In this document: positions 55,299-64,000 of the stretch, one piece after another | Layout: every line of letters starts with the position of its first letter | How positions within the stretch are numbered: the first letter of the stretch is position 1 | Origin: Dimorphilus gyrociliatus | Lineage: Eukaryota > Annelida > Polychaeta > Dinophilidae | NCBI GenBank assembly: GCA_904063045.1 | Contig: CAJFCJ010000019.1 | Coordinates: forward strand, 3,044,684-3,108,683 | Length of the DNA: 64,000 bases | Reading direction: 5' to 3' | The notes under the pieces: model-generated | Seen by the model: only the letters and a program-made list of their open reading frames with translations | What the model was told of the DNA's origin: nothing | Database searches by the model: none | Position numbers and translations under genes: made by a program

Positions 55299-56860
55299 AT
55301 GGGTGAAGAAAAGAACGAAACTACCTTATCGGCTAAATCGGCTAAACCTGGCATAGAATCTCGAAAAAATTCCTCAAGAGCGAGTGATGAAAAAACATTG
55401 TCGGCTTTTTCTATTGGAAATCCTGTAGATCAACGGACTAGTCGTCGTATAATAGCCGAAGACCCTGAATGGTCGTTGGCTATAGTTCCACTATTAACAG
55501 ATCTTGTAGTTAATCATATAGTTGAACAGTTTGAACGTTAGTTAATTCACTTATTTGACTTTTTAAGACTTTTGTGTGTGAAAAGTTAAGTATCTTTTTT
55601 AATGTTACAGACAATAGCAGCATTCTACCTAAGCTACTCAGAAAACATCAAATTAAAGTTTTGGAAAAGATATCGACAAATTTACCTATTACCATAACAG
55701 CAAATTTGATAACAGATCAGCGCTATTGGCAGAGATGTTGCATAGCTCGATGGGATTTATGCAACGTAGAATCTTTTGATAATTGTTGGAAACGAATGTA
55801 TTTTGAAAGAAACTTGGAAGAGTTGATTGAACATTACGTGCCGGATAAATCAGACAACGGAAAATTAGAGCAAGTAGTTTCCCTGTCTGCTCCATACATA
55901 AGGCGATTGAATATAAAACAATTACTTCCGCCGGTCAAAGAACCAAAAGTAGATGACGAGATATCAGAAGATGCAAGTGACATTGGTGATGAATTAGAGA
56001 TTGATCATTTAGAATTTAACTCTATACTCCCTAAATTGCTCAATATTGAAGAATTTAGCTTAAGCTACGGAGTGAGGGATTGCGGAATGAATTTTGAATG
56101 GAGTGTTTTTCAATTCACTGCTCGCGACTGTCTTCAATTGGCTAAAAGTGTTGCTGTTACAAAGTTTCTGCAGATATTCAGGCTGAGGAGGTCTAAAGTG
56201 GATGATGATAAAGTACGAGTATTAATAGGGAATATAATAGATCATCCCAACCTAATCGAACTCGATTTATCTCATAACGCAATAGGAGACAGAGGAGCAA
56301 GGGCTATTGGCAAATTATTAAACAATCATAGCAAATTGCTAAAGCTAATAATCCATGATAATAGAATCCGTTCTGCCGGGGCTCAAGCCATTGCCCACGC
56401 ACTAACAAAAAATAACGTTCTAAAGTTTCTCAATTTGAGAATGAATAGATTGGGAGACGAAGGTGGTCAAGCTATAGGCCGATCGCTTTTGAGAAATAAC
56501 ACTTTAATCTACTTAAATATAGCCGCTAACGACCTTAGCGAACCTACAGCAAGCGTGTTCTCTCAAGTTTGTTCGCTAAATGCTACCATCAAATGCCTAG
56601 ATTTAAGTTGTAATAAACTTGGTCTCGTAAGTATTCTTATTGAGTTACGGTGAATTACACATATATATTTGTATTAATTTCTCTAGGAAGGTGGAAAAAC
56701 TCTACAAGAGGGGATGGATGAGAACAAAACAATCCTTGAGCTAGATTTGCGCTTAACAGATGCAGGAGAAGAAAGCGAATATTGTATCAATAATGTGCTT
56801 GAACGAAATAGAGAAAAAGACCGAGAAGAGAAGCTAGAAAACCAAGGACAAAGTAGATAA
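55299..56860 (+). CDS. TCTE1: Nexin-dynein regulatory complex subunit 5 (TCTE1)
   Basis: Coding exons 55299..55536, 55611..56626, 56687..56860, giving 475 aa (human about 500). DRC5 is part of the nexin-dynein regulatory complex that controls dynein sliding in motile axonemes. After a Ser/Lys-rich N-terminus the block RRIIAEDPEWSLAIVPLL is nearly as in vertebrate TCTE1, followed by LPITITANLITDQRYWQRCC, WKRMYFERNLEELI, YGVRDCGMNFEWSVFQFT, and C-terminal LRRs of ribonuclease-inhibitor type (LIELDLSHNAIGDRGARAIG, FLNLRMNRLGDEGGQAIGRS, CLDLSCNKLGLEGGKTLQEG). Implies motile 9+2 cilia or sperm. A GAGATGGCGCC motif follows the stop at 56865. Confidence 0.93.
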
Positions 56861-57048
56861 ACTTGAGATGGCGCCTATGTCATAAAAATTTCATTTGTGC
56901 TTAACTTTAAAATATTTAATTTTATAAAATATATTTTAATAAAATTTTGATCATGATACTCTTAAGTAATTAACAAATAATTCACACTTTACCCGCTGTC
57001 AATAGGAAAACCCAATTTCGCTGCATTCTCTATTTTCGTACAACAACT

Positions 57049-57975
57049 ATGGACTTATTAGTGATTAAAATAATAGTGTTATGTACTCTTTTCATTGGAA
57101 CTGTATTGTTCAGTATGACTCCTTTAATATTTATGAAGCTTCTTCAGAGAAGATCGTTATCTGACAGAACAGCTAGAAAAATTCGTTGTGGAGTGAGTTT
57201 AATTTCCTGTTATGCTGCGGGTGTTTTCCTTGGCACCTCAATTTTAGATTTGTTTCCTAATGTCCGGGGAAAATTTACAAAGTTTCTTAGAAGCAAATTG
57301 ATCGATAGTGAATTTCCTCTACCTGAATTCATAATTGTAATTGGTCTATTCCTAATGTTGTTTATAGAACAGACAGTTTTAACATTCAGAGAAGCAAAGA
57401 AGCATGAAGTTAGAGCTCTGCTACCTGAAGTTGCAGAAAGTGATCAGGAAGAATTAGAGTATAGTAGTTCCTCCCATGAACGGATCACGCCTGACACCGC
57501 TATTAAATCTTCAATTCATTCTTTTATGCTACTACTGGCGTTATCTTTACATTCAGTTTTCGAAGGGCTTGCCATTGGATTAGAAACAAATAAATCTGTG
57601 TTATTTCAGATATTTGCCGCAGTTGCTTTACATAAATGTATTTTAGCATTTAGCTTGGGAGTCAATTTTATACAAAGTAAATTATCCACATCTGCAATTT
57701 TTAAATCAAATATTTTATTTTGCATAACATCTCCTGTTGGAATTACAATAGGAGTGCTGGTCAATAGTTTTGTTAGTAAATCAGCGGAAGGTGCTGTTGT
57801 AGATGGAACCCTTCAAGGGCTAGCCGCAGGCACTTTTTTGTACGTTATATTTTTTGAAATAATTCCTTTTGAATTCGGTACCCAAGAGGGCCAGCCAAAT
57901 CGGTTATTAAGAGCTTTGTTTTTGTTTGTTGGTTATGCTACAATATGTGGTATTATTCTAATGCAAAAATTTTGA
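57049..57975 (+). CDS. SLC39A1: ZIP-family zinc transporter, SLC39A1/2/3 type
   Basis: One coding exon, 308 aa, the usual length for ZIP1-3. Eight hydrophobic segments are recognisable: the first (VIKIIVLCTLFIGTVLFSM), one with the GVFLGTSILDLFPNV pattern, and TM4 with HSVFEGLAIGLE, the family signature whose His and Glu line the metal path; TM5 has ALHKCILAFSLGVNF. The loop between TM3 and TM4 is acidic and Ser-rich and lacks the long His cluster, as in ZIP1-3. It brings zinc into the cytosol from outside or from vesicles. It cannot be assigned among SLC39A1, 2 and 3 from sequence reading alone. Confidence 0.88.
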   Translation: MDLLVIKIIVLCTLFIGTVLFSMTPLIFMKLLQRRSLSDRTARKIRCGVSLISCYAAGVFLGTSILDLFPNVRGKFTKFLRSKLIDSEFPLPEFIIVIGLFLMLFIEQTVLTFREAKKHEVRALLPEVAESDQEELEYSSSSHERITPDTAIKSSIHSFMLLLALSLHSVFEGLAIGLETNKSVLFQIFAAVALHKCILAFSLGVNFIQSKLSTSAIFKSNILFCITSPVGITIGVLVNSFVSKSAEGAVVDGTLQGLAAGTFLYVIFFEIIPFEFGTQEGQPNRLLRALFLFVGYATICGIILMQKF

Positions 57976-58038
57976 AATTGATTTACAATTGTCTGGTTTT
58001 TTATGCAATTACAAGTTTTAACAATATTATTTTTAAAT

Positions 58039-59407
58039 TTACATTTTATCGTCTGTCATTTCGAGAAACTGAGAATAAACTTCCCGTGAAATATCCCCTC
58101 GTGCATTGAAAAGATATTTATAATAGCATCCATTTGCACAAAGAACTGAAATAGAAATTTTATAATAAGTTGAAGCAGTATTTTTTTAAAATATTACCTA
58201 TGACAGACTGATTATCATTAGATTTAGCACCAAAGGCACAAATACTTTGAGTATTTCCCGGTATTTGCATTTTACAAAAGCTCCATTTCGATGAGAAATA
58301 TTTAGGGAGAAATCCTGCTGATGCTAGAGAAGACTGTCTATTCTTTCTTTCTTTTTCTTCCAAAGCGAAAACATGCACCGTGCCATGGTCAGAAGAAACA
58401 CAAATAAGAGTTGACTCAATATTAAAGTTTATACTAAAATAAAACAAATGTTTATTCGTTTAAACTTAAAATATTGATACTGACCAATAAATGTGGGCAG
58501 TCTGTGAACCTCTCCGCAATTCTTGAATTTGGGATCCATTTTGTGTGTCAAATATTCGAATAAGGGTTCCTTTTTCTGAAGCTGTAGCCATTCTAGTTCC
58601 ATCTAAATTCATTGAAATGCATCCCAAAGCAGTTTCATGAGCTGCAATATCCAAAGGTGCTTTTTCAGGATTAGCCAAATCAACAATTTGAACATGGCCA
58701 GAGTTTTTAGAAGGAAATGCCAAATAAGAGTTACTGCTACTAGGGCATAGAACACACAGACCGTTTACATTCGAGCATGTATCAAAAACATGCAATAATT
58801 GAGGATTTTGAGTAAAGGTGTAAACTTTAATCATTGAATCAAGAACGACGACTATTCTGTTTTCGAATAATATACTTATTCCCTATTTAAATAAAACTAG
58901 TCATCAGTCATACCTATCCCTTCTTAGTTTGACCGATCGAACATTTGATGTAAACTCAAGTTCAATAACGTGCTTCTTTTTCAGATCATCCCAAACCATA
59001 ACTTGAAAATGTTATTATTGCAAAATTTAGGAATGACTCTTTTGCAATTCTTACCTTTATTTGGTGGATACTTTGCATTGTGACTTCCACCCACTAATGC
59101 CAGATAATTGCAGCGGAAAAGCATTTCTACGTGGGTTATACCCCCATTAGTAAAGTCTTGACGTTCTTTTTCTTTCAATGGATCAGAGTTATAAACTCGA
59201 AACCCCTGCTCCATTCCACAGGCAAAGCATCCTGTTTTAACAAAAGTATAGTTCACATTTGATTTGGTGGGAGTTTTCAGTTCAGCCTACTGATGTAAAT
59301 ATTTTTCTAAATATGAAGGAAGTAAAAACGAAATTAAAACCTTGATCTTGGTTCCAACCACAATATAGTAGTCCATTGTTAAAAGGATTAGGACATGAAA
59401 TGTTCAT
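58039..59407 (-). CDS. WDR45B: WIPI3 / WDR45B, PROPPIN autophagy protein
   Basis: Six coding exons (complement): 59341..59407, 59055..59231, 58914..59001, 58485..58856, 58198..58433, 58039..58145, giving 348 aa (human 344). It is a seven-bladed WD40 beta-propeller that binds PI3P and PI(3,5)P2 at autophagic membranes. Seen: [65 protein letters not shown], the lipid-binding QELRRGSQ (LRRG motif), [27 protein letters not shown] block and terminal FLEMTDDKM. These favour WDR45B over WDR45/WIPI4. Its stop is 63 bp from that of the ZIP gene on the other strand. Confidence 0.95.
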
Positions 59408-59998
59408 GGTTAATGTTCCTTATGGGACGTCACTTTTCATTTACAAATATACCCAGACTTAATTTCACTTCCGTTATTGAATCGAAAATTGTTCTGAATA
59501 CAAAGTCTACGTCACTTCGAAGTTAATAATTTGTTCAAATTGAGAACATTTTCATGAAGTCCTCATTTTAATACTGTTGTATTTATAGTAACTATGAAGG
59601 TAAATCTTATATAAATCTAGTTTATACGAAAATAACATTTGTCTCGTAAAAAAACTGGTACCCTTAATAAGAACTTTCAACCCAAGAATACAGATAAGTG
59701 CCTTGACAAAGAACTGATAAAAGCGAACATTTTGTTTCCATTAAGATTATATTGAGCTTTGAGGTTAAAATCACATTTTTGTAAGTGTCATATTAGAAAA
59801 CAAAGTCAGATATGTCAATATTTCCTCCACTAAATACGTATATTGAATTGCGAGGCATTTTAAAATATAAATTAATTCTGTAATATCTGATCCAACTGAT
59901 ATTATCAAGAAAATTCTATATTTATCATGAGCAAATATTTATGTTGTTTTATATACTTTTGTAAAATTTGTAAATAGAAAAATATTTTTACAGTGAAA
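59408..59998. promoter_or_regulatory. Divergent promoter region of WDR45B and SDR42E
   Basis: 591 bp, AT-rich. A TTTACAG immediately before the SDR42E start (59986-59992) looks like an acceptor, suggesting a 5'UTR exon upstream whose donor I could not place. Confidence 0.45.
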
Positions 59999-61129
59999 AT
60001 GAAAGCCGGCTTGTCGAATACAAAGGCTGAAGTTCATGTCGTTACTGGGGGCGCAGGATATCTAGGACAAAAACTTGGACTTAAGTTAGCTGAAGAGGGA
60101 ATTGTAGTACGACTTTTTGACATAAGGCCACCTAAAAATCTTTCAAATTTACCTAAAACTATAAAGTTTTATGAAGGTAATATTTTGGACGAAGCAGCTC
60201 TTTCAGATGTCCTCCGAGAAGCTGACTGTGTTCATCATGTAGCTTCTTATGGAATGTCTGGACGGGAAATGTTAAACAAAGAACTCATTAGGCGTGTTAA
60301 TGTCAATGGAACACGTCTTCTAATAAAAATTTGTAAAAGTCTAAATGTTTCCAGATTAATATATACCAGCACCTACAATGTCATCTTTGGTGGTCAAGAA
60401 ATTAAAAATGGTAATGAAACTTTACCTTATTGGCCTGTAGAAAAGCATACAGATGAGTACTCTCGAACAAAGTGTCTTGCTGAGCAACTTGTCTTGGAGT
60501 CTAATTCACCAAGTTTCAAAACTTGTGCTTTGCGTCTGGCTGCGATATACGGACCTGGAGAAGAGCGTCATTTCCCCCGCATAATTAAGTATATGGAACA
60601 AGGCTTATTTGCTTTTACTTATGGAGATGCAATCGTTGATTTTGTTCATGTAGACAATGTTGTCAACTGTCATATTTTGTCATCATCAAGTTTAAAGAAC
60701 GGAAAAGCCGCTGGGCAATCATATTTCGTTTCAGATGGAGCCCCAATAAAAAATTGGGACTTTATGAAGCCTTTCGTTGAAGGTCTTGGTTATAAGTATC
60801 CAAATCTTAAAATTCCTACTAAATTTATTTTTTACATTGCATTTGTGATCGAGATTCTTTACCTATGTTTTTCATCCATCTATAATTTTCAACCCTTACT
60901 GACCAGGGCTGAGGTGTATAAAACTGGTGTTTCCCATTATTTTAGCATAGAGAAGGCCAAGCGCGATCTCAACTATCAACCCGTTAGACAGAACGATGTC
61001 CAATCTATGGCTGAATGGTTTAAGAGCAGAGGATATTATAGGAAAAAGCAAAAAAGCCATATAGGATATTATATTATGTTGTGCATAATGATTATTTTAT
61101 TTTTGTCTATGATGCCTGTCGCTTATTAA
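59999..61129 (+). CDS. SDR42E1: Short-chain dehydrogenase family 42E (3-beta-HSD-like), membrane anchored
   Basis: One coding exon, 376 aa (human SDR42E1 393). It is an extended-SDR enzyme with the NAD(P) loop TGGAGYLG near residue 17, DIRPP and NILD cofactor-side motifs, VHHVASYGMSGRE (an SDR42E hallmark), NVNGTRLLI, YTSTYNVIFGG with the active-site region, and YSRTKCLAEQ containing the catalytic Tyr and Lys. CALRLAAIYGPGEERHFPRI also matches. Hydrophobic segments near 275-300 and at the C-terminus (IGYYIMLCIMIILFLSMM) suggest ER-membrane anchoring. Substrate is unknown; sterols are the usual suggestion for the family. The ATG at 59999 is preferred over GTG 59993. Confidence 0.88.
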   Translation: MKAGLSNTKAEVHVVTGGAGYLGQKLGLKLAEEGIVVRLFDIRPPKNLSNLPKTIKFYEGNILDEAALSDVLREADCVHHVASYGMSGREMLNKELIRRVNVNGTRLLIKICKSLNVSRLIYTSTYNVIFGGQEIKNGNETLPYWPVEKHTDEYSRTKCLAEQLVLESNSPSFKTCALRLAAIYGPGEERHFPRIIKYMEQGLFAFTYGDAIVDFVHVDNVVNCHILSSSSLKNGKAAGQSYFVSDGAPIKNWDFMKPFVEGLGYKYPNLKIPTKFIFYIAFVIEILYLCFSSIYNFQPLLTRAEVYKTGVSHYFSIEKAKRDLNYQPVRQNDVQSMAEWFKSRGYYRKKQKSHIGYYIMLCIMIILFLSMMPVAY

Positions 61130-61377
61130 TTTAAATTTGTATTCGCGCCAAAATAAACCAATGAGAAAAAAGCGGTATTAGTCATAAAATTCATATGACG
61201 TCAACAGCATTCCCATATGAGCTTGAAGATTGCTGAGTTTTGTTAAAGGTTTCGCTCTTTAACAGACGTAGGAAAATTTTATTGTTTTAAACACGTCTAC
61301 TTTTTCGAGACGTATAATTAGTTAACTGTCACTGATTTCTAGAGAGGATATTATCTATATTTACTATAAATGTAAAG

Positions 61378-62331
61378 ATGGAATCTCTAGGTGGGGAAGA
61401 AATTCAGAAAGATGAGTTATTTGGTTTTGCAATAGCAGCAGCATATGGACTAACTTCAGCATCTATGGCCTTTTTAAATAAAAGTTTGTTGACAGTTTTT
61501 TTGTTTGATGCACCTATCGTTATAATGCTGGTACAGATGATTTTCATGTTAATTATTCTCCAGTTTCTTAAAACTTTGAAGAAAATCAACTTAGTAGGAT
61601 ATTCTCTATCTTTAGGACGCCAGATGTTCTTACCGTCAGTGCTTTATGCTTGTCACAGTATTCTTGCACTATGGGCTCTAAAAGGTATGAACATTCCTAT
61701 GTATGGAGCAATCAAACGCTTGGCACCTGTTGTTACTTTGGGGCTTGGAATCATTGTCCTAAATAAACCGAAACCGTCCAAAACAGTGTTTATTTCTGTA
61801 ATTGCAGTTACTGTTGGTTGCCTTTTAGCAGCTTATGGAGACTTGAAATTCGACGCTTTATCATATGCTAGCGGGGGAGCAAGTGTTCTTTTTCAAGCTG
61901 GCTACTTAGTTTGCGTTCAAAGAGAATCTGCTAATATTCCTGCAATTGATGCTGTATATGTAAATGCTCTACATACAGCTCCTCTCTTTGCCATACTATC
62001 ACTTTTTGAGCTATCGCACCTAGCAATACCTACATGGTCTACAATATTTATGTTATGTACAACAACGATATTAGGCTGTGTGCTCAATTATTTACTTTTT
62101 CTTTGTACAATGTATAACTCAGCCTTGACGACCAGTATCACAGGAGTTCTCAAATCTGTGGCTCAAACGGCGATCGGCTGGTTTACATTTGAAGGTATAT
62201 CAGCTAATTTTCCAATAGTTTCAGGCATATGCATAAATATATTTGGAGGTCTGCTCTATACTTATGCAAAACATGTGGAATCTAAAAAGAAGTCGAATTT
62301 TGCCTCGGAAATAGAACAGGGTCGAAACTAG
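61378..62331 (+). CDS. SLC35D2: Nucleotide-sugar transporter, SLC35D family
   Basis: One coding exon, 317 aa. About ten transmembrane segments of the drug/metabolite-transporter fold. Family features: SASMAFLNKSLLT in TM1, GMNIPMYGAIKRLAPVVTLG in TM4 region, GCLLAAYGDLKFDALSYASG, QAGYLVCVQR, NYLLFLCTMYNSALTTSITGVLKSV and a final GGLLYTYAKH with a lysine-rich tail. The NSALTTSITGVLK block is diagnostic of SLC35D/Vrg4-like carriers. These move UDP-GlcA, UDP-GlcNAc or related sugars from cytosol to Golgi/ER lumen in exchange for UMP. D1, D2 and D3 cannot be separated by eye. The start ATG 61378 is the first Met in the frame. Confidence 0.85.
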   Translation: MESLGGEEIQKDELFGFAIAAAYGLTSASMAFLNKSLLTVFLFDAPIVIMLVQMIFMLIILQFLKTLKKINLVGYSLSLGRQMFLPSVLYACHSILALWALKGMNIPMYGAIKRLAPVVTLGLGIIVLNKPKPSKTVFISVIAVTVGCLLAAYGDLKFDALSYASGGASVLFQAGYLVCVQRESANIPAIDAVYVNALHTAPLFAILSLFELSHLAIPTWSTIFMLCTTTILGCVLNYLLFLCTMYNSALTTSITGVLKSVAQTAIGWFTFEGISANFPIVSGICINIFGGLLYTYAKHVESKKKSNFASEIEQGRN

Positions 62332-63231
62332 GAAATGTATTTAAAAGAGAATAGTTTAATGCATATTTGCAGAAATTATGACAATTTTTTACAAATACAC
62401 GATAAAGCAACTTGAATAAAACGACATCTGTTGTCAATTGAATTGACCTAATTCTCTGACTCATTTTTATATACGCATGCGTAGTATAACTGGCCGGGTT
62501 ACAAGGAACAGTGTACATAGGCTATCGTTGTTTTGACGCGATACAGTCTCGAATGAAATCTACAAAGAAACTACTGCATTTTAGTTATCGTAATTCTGCA
62601 GTTTATCAGCTTGGCTGTTATAGATTTGAGCTCTAACTTCACAACATAATTATTTGATATTCAAGAAAATACAACAATCTAAAGTGAGTTGTTGCAACAT
62701 ATTATTTGCAGGATGAAAAGCTGTATTTGCATGACGAGTTTAATGAACAATTGTATTGTTAAGCGTTCAATAAAAACGAAAATTCGTATGCAGTATATTG
62801 AGTATGTAAATTTTCGCCATATTAACCTTGACCCAAGAACAATTTTTAAAACGGTTTATCTACGATTTTATATATCAATATGAATTTTGGTCATTACACT
62901 TTTAACCCTGCTGAACATTTGTGGTAGCTCGAATCATTTTCTTAAAGTAGTTGAACGAATTTCACAATTAACCTTTGTTAAAACTGTTTATATTGATCAA
63001 TGTGCTGTCAAATAATAAAAAAAACATAGTACTAGACCACAAGGCCGACTATTTGTGGAGTAAGCGTATACCTACCAAAATAAAACAGGTACGTGACGAG
63101 GTCAAATGAAAGTCACTTAGAGTGATCAAAGTAAATATCAACAATTGTTTAAGCATATTCGATATCGAATTAAAATATACTGGCAAAAATATTATAACCT
63201 TCAGAAATAACCCTCTCCTCTCAACAGGAAT
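62332..63231. other. Intergenic region upstream of EEF2K
   Basis: 900 bp of AT-rich sequence containing the 3' flank of the SLC35D gene and the EEF2K promoter. No conserved ORF, RNA gene or repeat recognised. Confidence 0.55.
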
Positions 63232-64000
63232 ATGGAAGACAACGAAGATATACTTATCTTTCCCTTAACTGATCTGGTTAACAACAATGTAGAGGATTCA
63301 GAGGAACGTCAAGATGAGACACCTAAAAAGAAAGTGCAATTGTCTCTTCGTCAACGTCGAAGATCCAGGGCTGTGCCTTTTAAAATGCACTTGAACTTGC
63401 TTGAGCAATCTCATCAACCACTCTCAGCCGTACATGTGGAGAAAACTTCTTCACCGAGATCTCATTGGCTTTCTGCTTTGCGCAAATTAAAGACAATGAA
63501 AGATCCATGGCTTGAATTTCACATTGAAAACCATCCAACAGAAACTTGCAAAAGACATCGTTATAACGCTCTAAAAAAGAAATGGGTTGTTGATGATATT
63601 GAAGTGAAAATGGAATCTGTGGTAAAAAAAAAACAAGCTTATTACCCAAATTGAGTATATCAATTTAGCTTTTCTTTCTAACAGCCATTCAACCACGGAG
63701 CTTTAAGAGAGTGCTTCAGACTGTTAGTATCTTAAATATTTAAACTAAAGCTGTTTGAATTAGAAAAATTTCTCCAATAGCAAAAAGTTGTCATCGTGGA
63801 CAAATCGGCACGATTGGAAGCATGCTCATAACTACGTTTCTAAAAGGTACATGGAAGAAGTGGAGAGAGAAGTTTATTTTGAGGATGTGCAACTACAGAT
63901 GGATGCTAAATTATGGGGTGAAGAATATAACCGTCATAAGCCCCCCAAAAAAGTTGATATAATGCAAATGTGCGTTATAGAATTTACATCTCGACCAGGT
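63232..64000 (+). CDS. EEF2K: Eukaryotic elongation factor 2 kinase, N-terminal part, cut by window end
   Basis: Coding exons 63232..63621, 63685..63722, 63781..64000 (continues beyond the window), all in phase. eEF2K is a Ca2+/calmodulin-dependent alpha-kinase that phosphorylates eEF2 and slows elongation. The first exon has an acidic N-terminus, a basic stretch (LSLRQRRRSRAVPFKM) and the calmodulin-binding segment HWLSALRKLKTMKDPWLEF, followed by ETCKRHRYNALKKKWVVDD. The alpha-kinase domain begins with PFNHGALRECFRLKKLS, then HNYVSKRYM with the candidate ATP lysine, DVQLQMDAKLWGEEYNRHKPPK and VDIMQMCVIEF. Catalytic and zinc-binding residues lie outside the window. A donor may lie at the very end (CCAG then GT, 63999-64000). 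Confidence 0.94.

Noticed and set aside
63380..63649. 89-codon minus-strand ORF opposite EEF2K exon 1
   Set aside because: Antisense shadow of the conserved calmodulin-binding region.
1..64000. Transposons, CRISPR arrays, bacterial operons, tRNA or rRNA genes
   Set aside because: No terminal repeats, transposase or reverse-transcriptase motifs, direct-repeat arrays, or tRNA A/B boxes in a cloverleaf layout were seen. The only simple repeats are short TA and CT runs.

Overview
This is eukaryotic nuclear DNA from a metazoan with a compact, AT-rich genome. Most protein genes are cut by very short spliceosomal introns, typically about 45-60 nt with GT...AG ends. TAA, TAG and TGA all end conserved proteins, so the standard code is used. 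The proteins are animal orthologues, including ciliary genes (IFT140, DRC5, SAS-4/CENPJ), cathepsin F with its cystatin-like region, FAM219, DIPK2 and MXRA7. About 30 genes in 64 kb, with spacers of 40-900 bp, suggest a small-genome invertebrate. A lophotrochozoan such as a miniaturised annelid would fit, but I cannot prove the species. I see no mobile element, tRNA, rRNA or CRISPR array.

Layout. 1-9 kb: 5' part of HEXD (minus), a gene-poor stretch, DYRK2-type kinase (plus), NDC80 (minus). 9-20 kb: CENPJ/SAS-4 and SNX29 (plus), RPL10 (minus) with a C/D snoRNA in an intron, condensin SMC2 (plus), ARL6IP1 (minus). 20-30 kb: carbonyl reductase (minus), an orphan two-TM protein (plus), a RING/B-box protein, cathepsin F and MXRA7 (minus), PIGT (plus). 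30-45 kb: PKA regulatory subunit PRKAR1 with three alternative first exons (minus), IFT140, a PCSK7-like convertase and an uncharacterised putative glycosyltransferase (plus), LRRC58 (minus). 46-57 kb: DIPK2 kinase-like protein (minus), TXNDC12 (plus), AP-3 sigma with a pair of mutually exclusive exons (minus), FAM219 (plus), LIN9 (minus), DRC5/TCTE1 (plus). 57-64 kb: ZIP transporter (plus), WDR45B/WIPI3 (minus), SDR42E, SLC35D and the start of EEF2K (plus).

Organisation. Many neighbours are head-to-head across one short shared promoter (NDC80/CENPJ, RPL10/SMC2, MXRA7/PIGT, PRKAR1/IFT140, DIPK2/TXNDC12, LIN9/DRC5, WDR45B/SDR42E). Others are tail-to-tail with almost no spacer (39 bp for SMC2/ARL6IP1). 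Cell-division genes (NDC80, SAS-4, SMC2, LIN9) and secretory or membrane-traffic genes (ARL6IP1, PIGT, PCSK7, TXNDC12, AP3S, SNX29, SLC35D) are common, but I see no single pathway cluster.

Gene models were built by hand from splice signals, reading-frame phase and remembered family sequences. Exon joins are given in each entry. Every join listed for a gene called with high confidence keeps a continuous reading frame.
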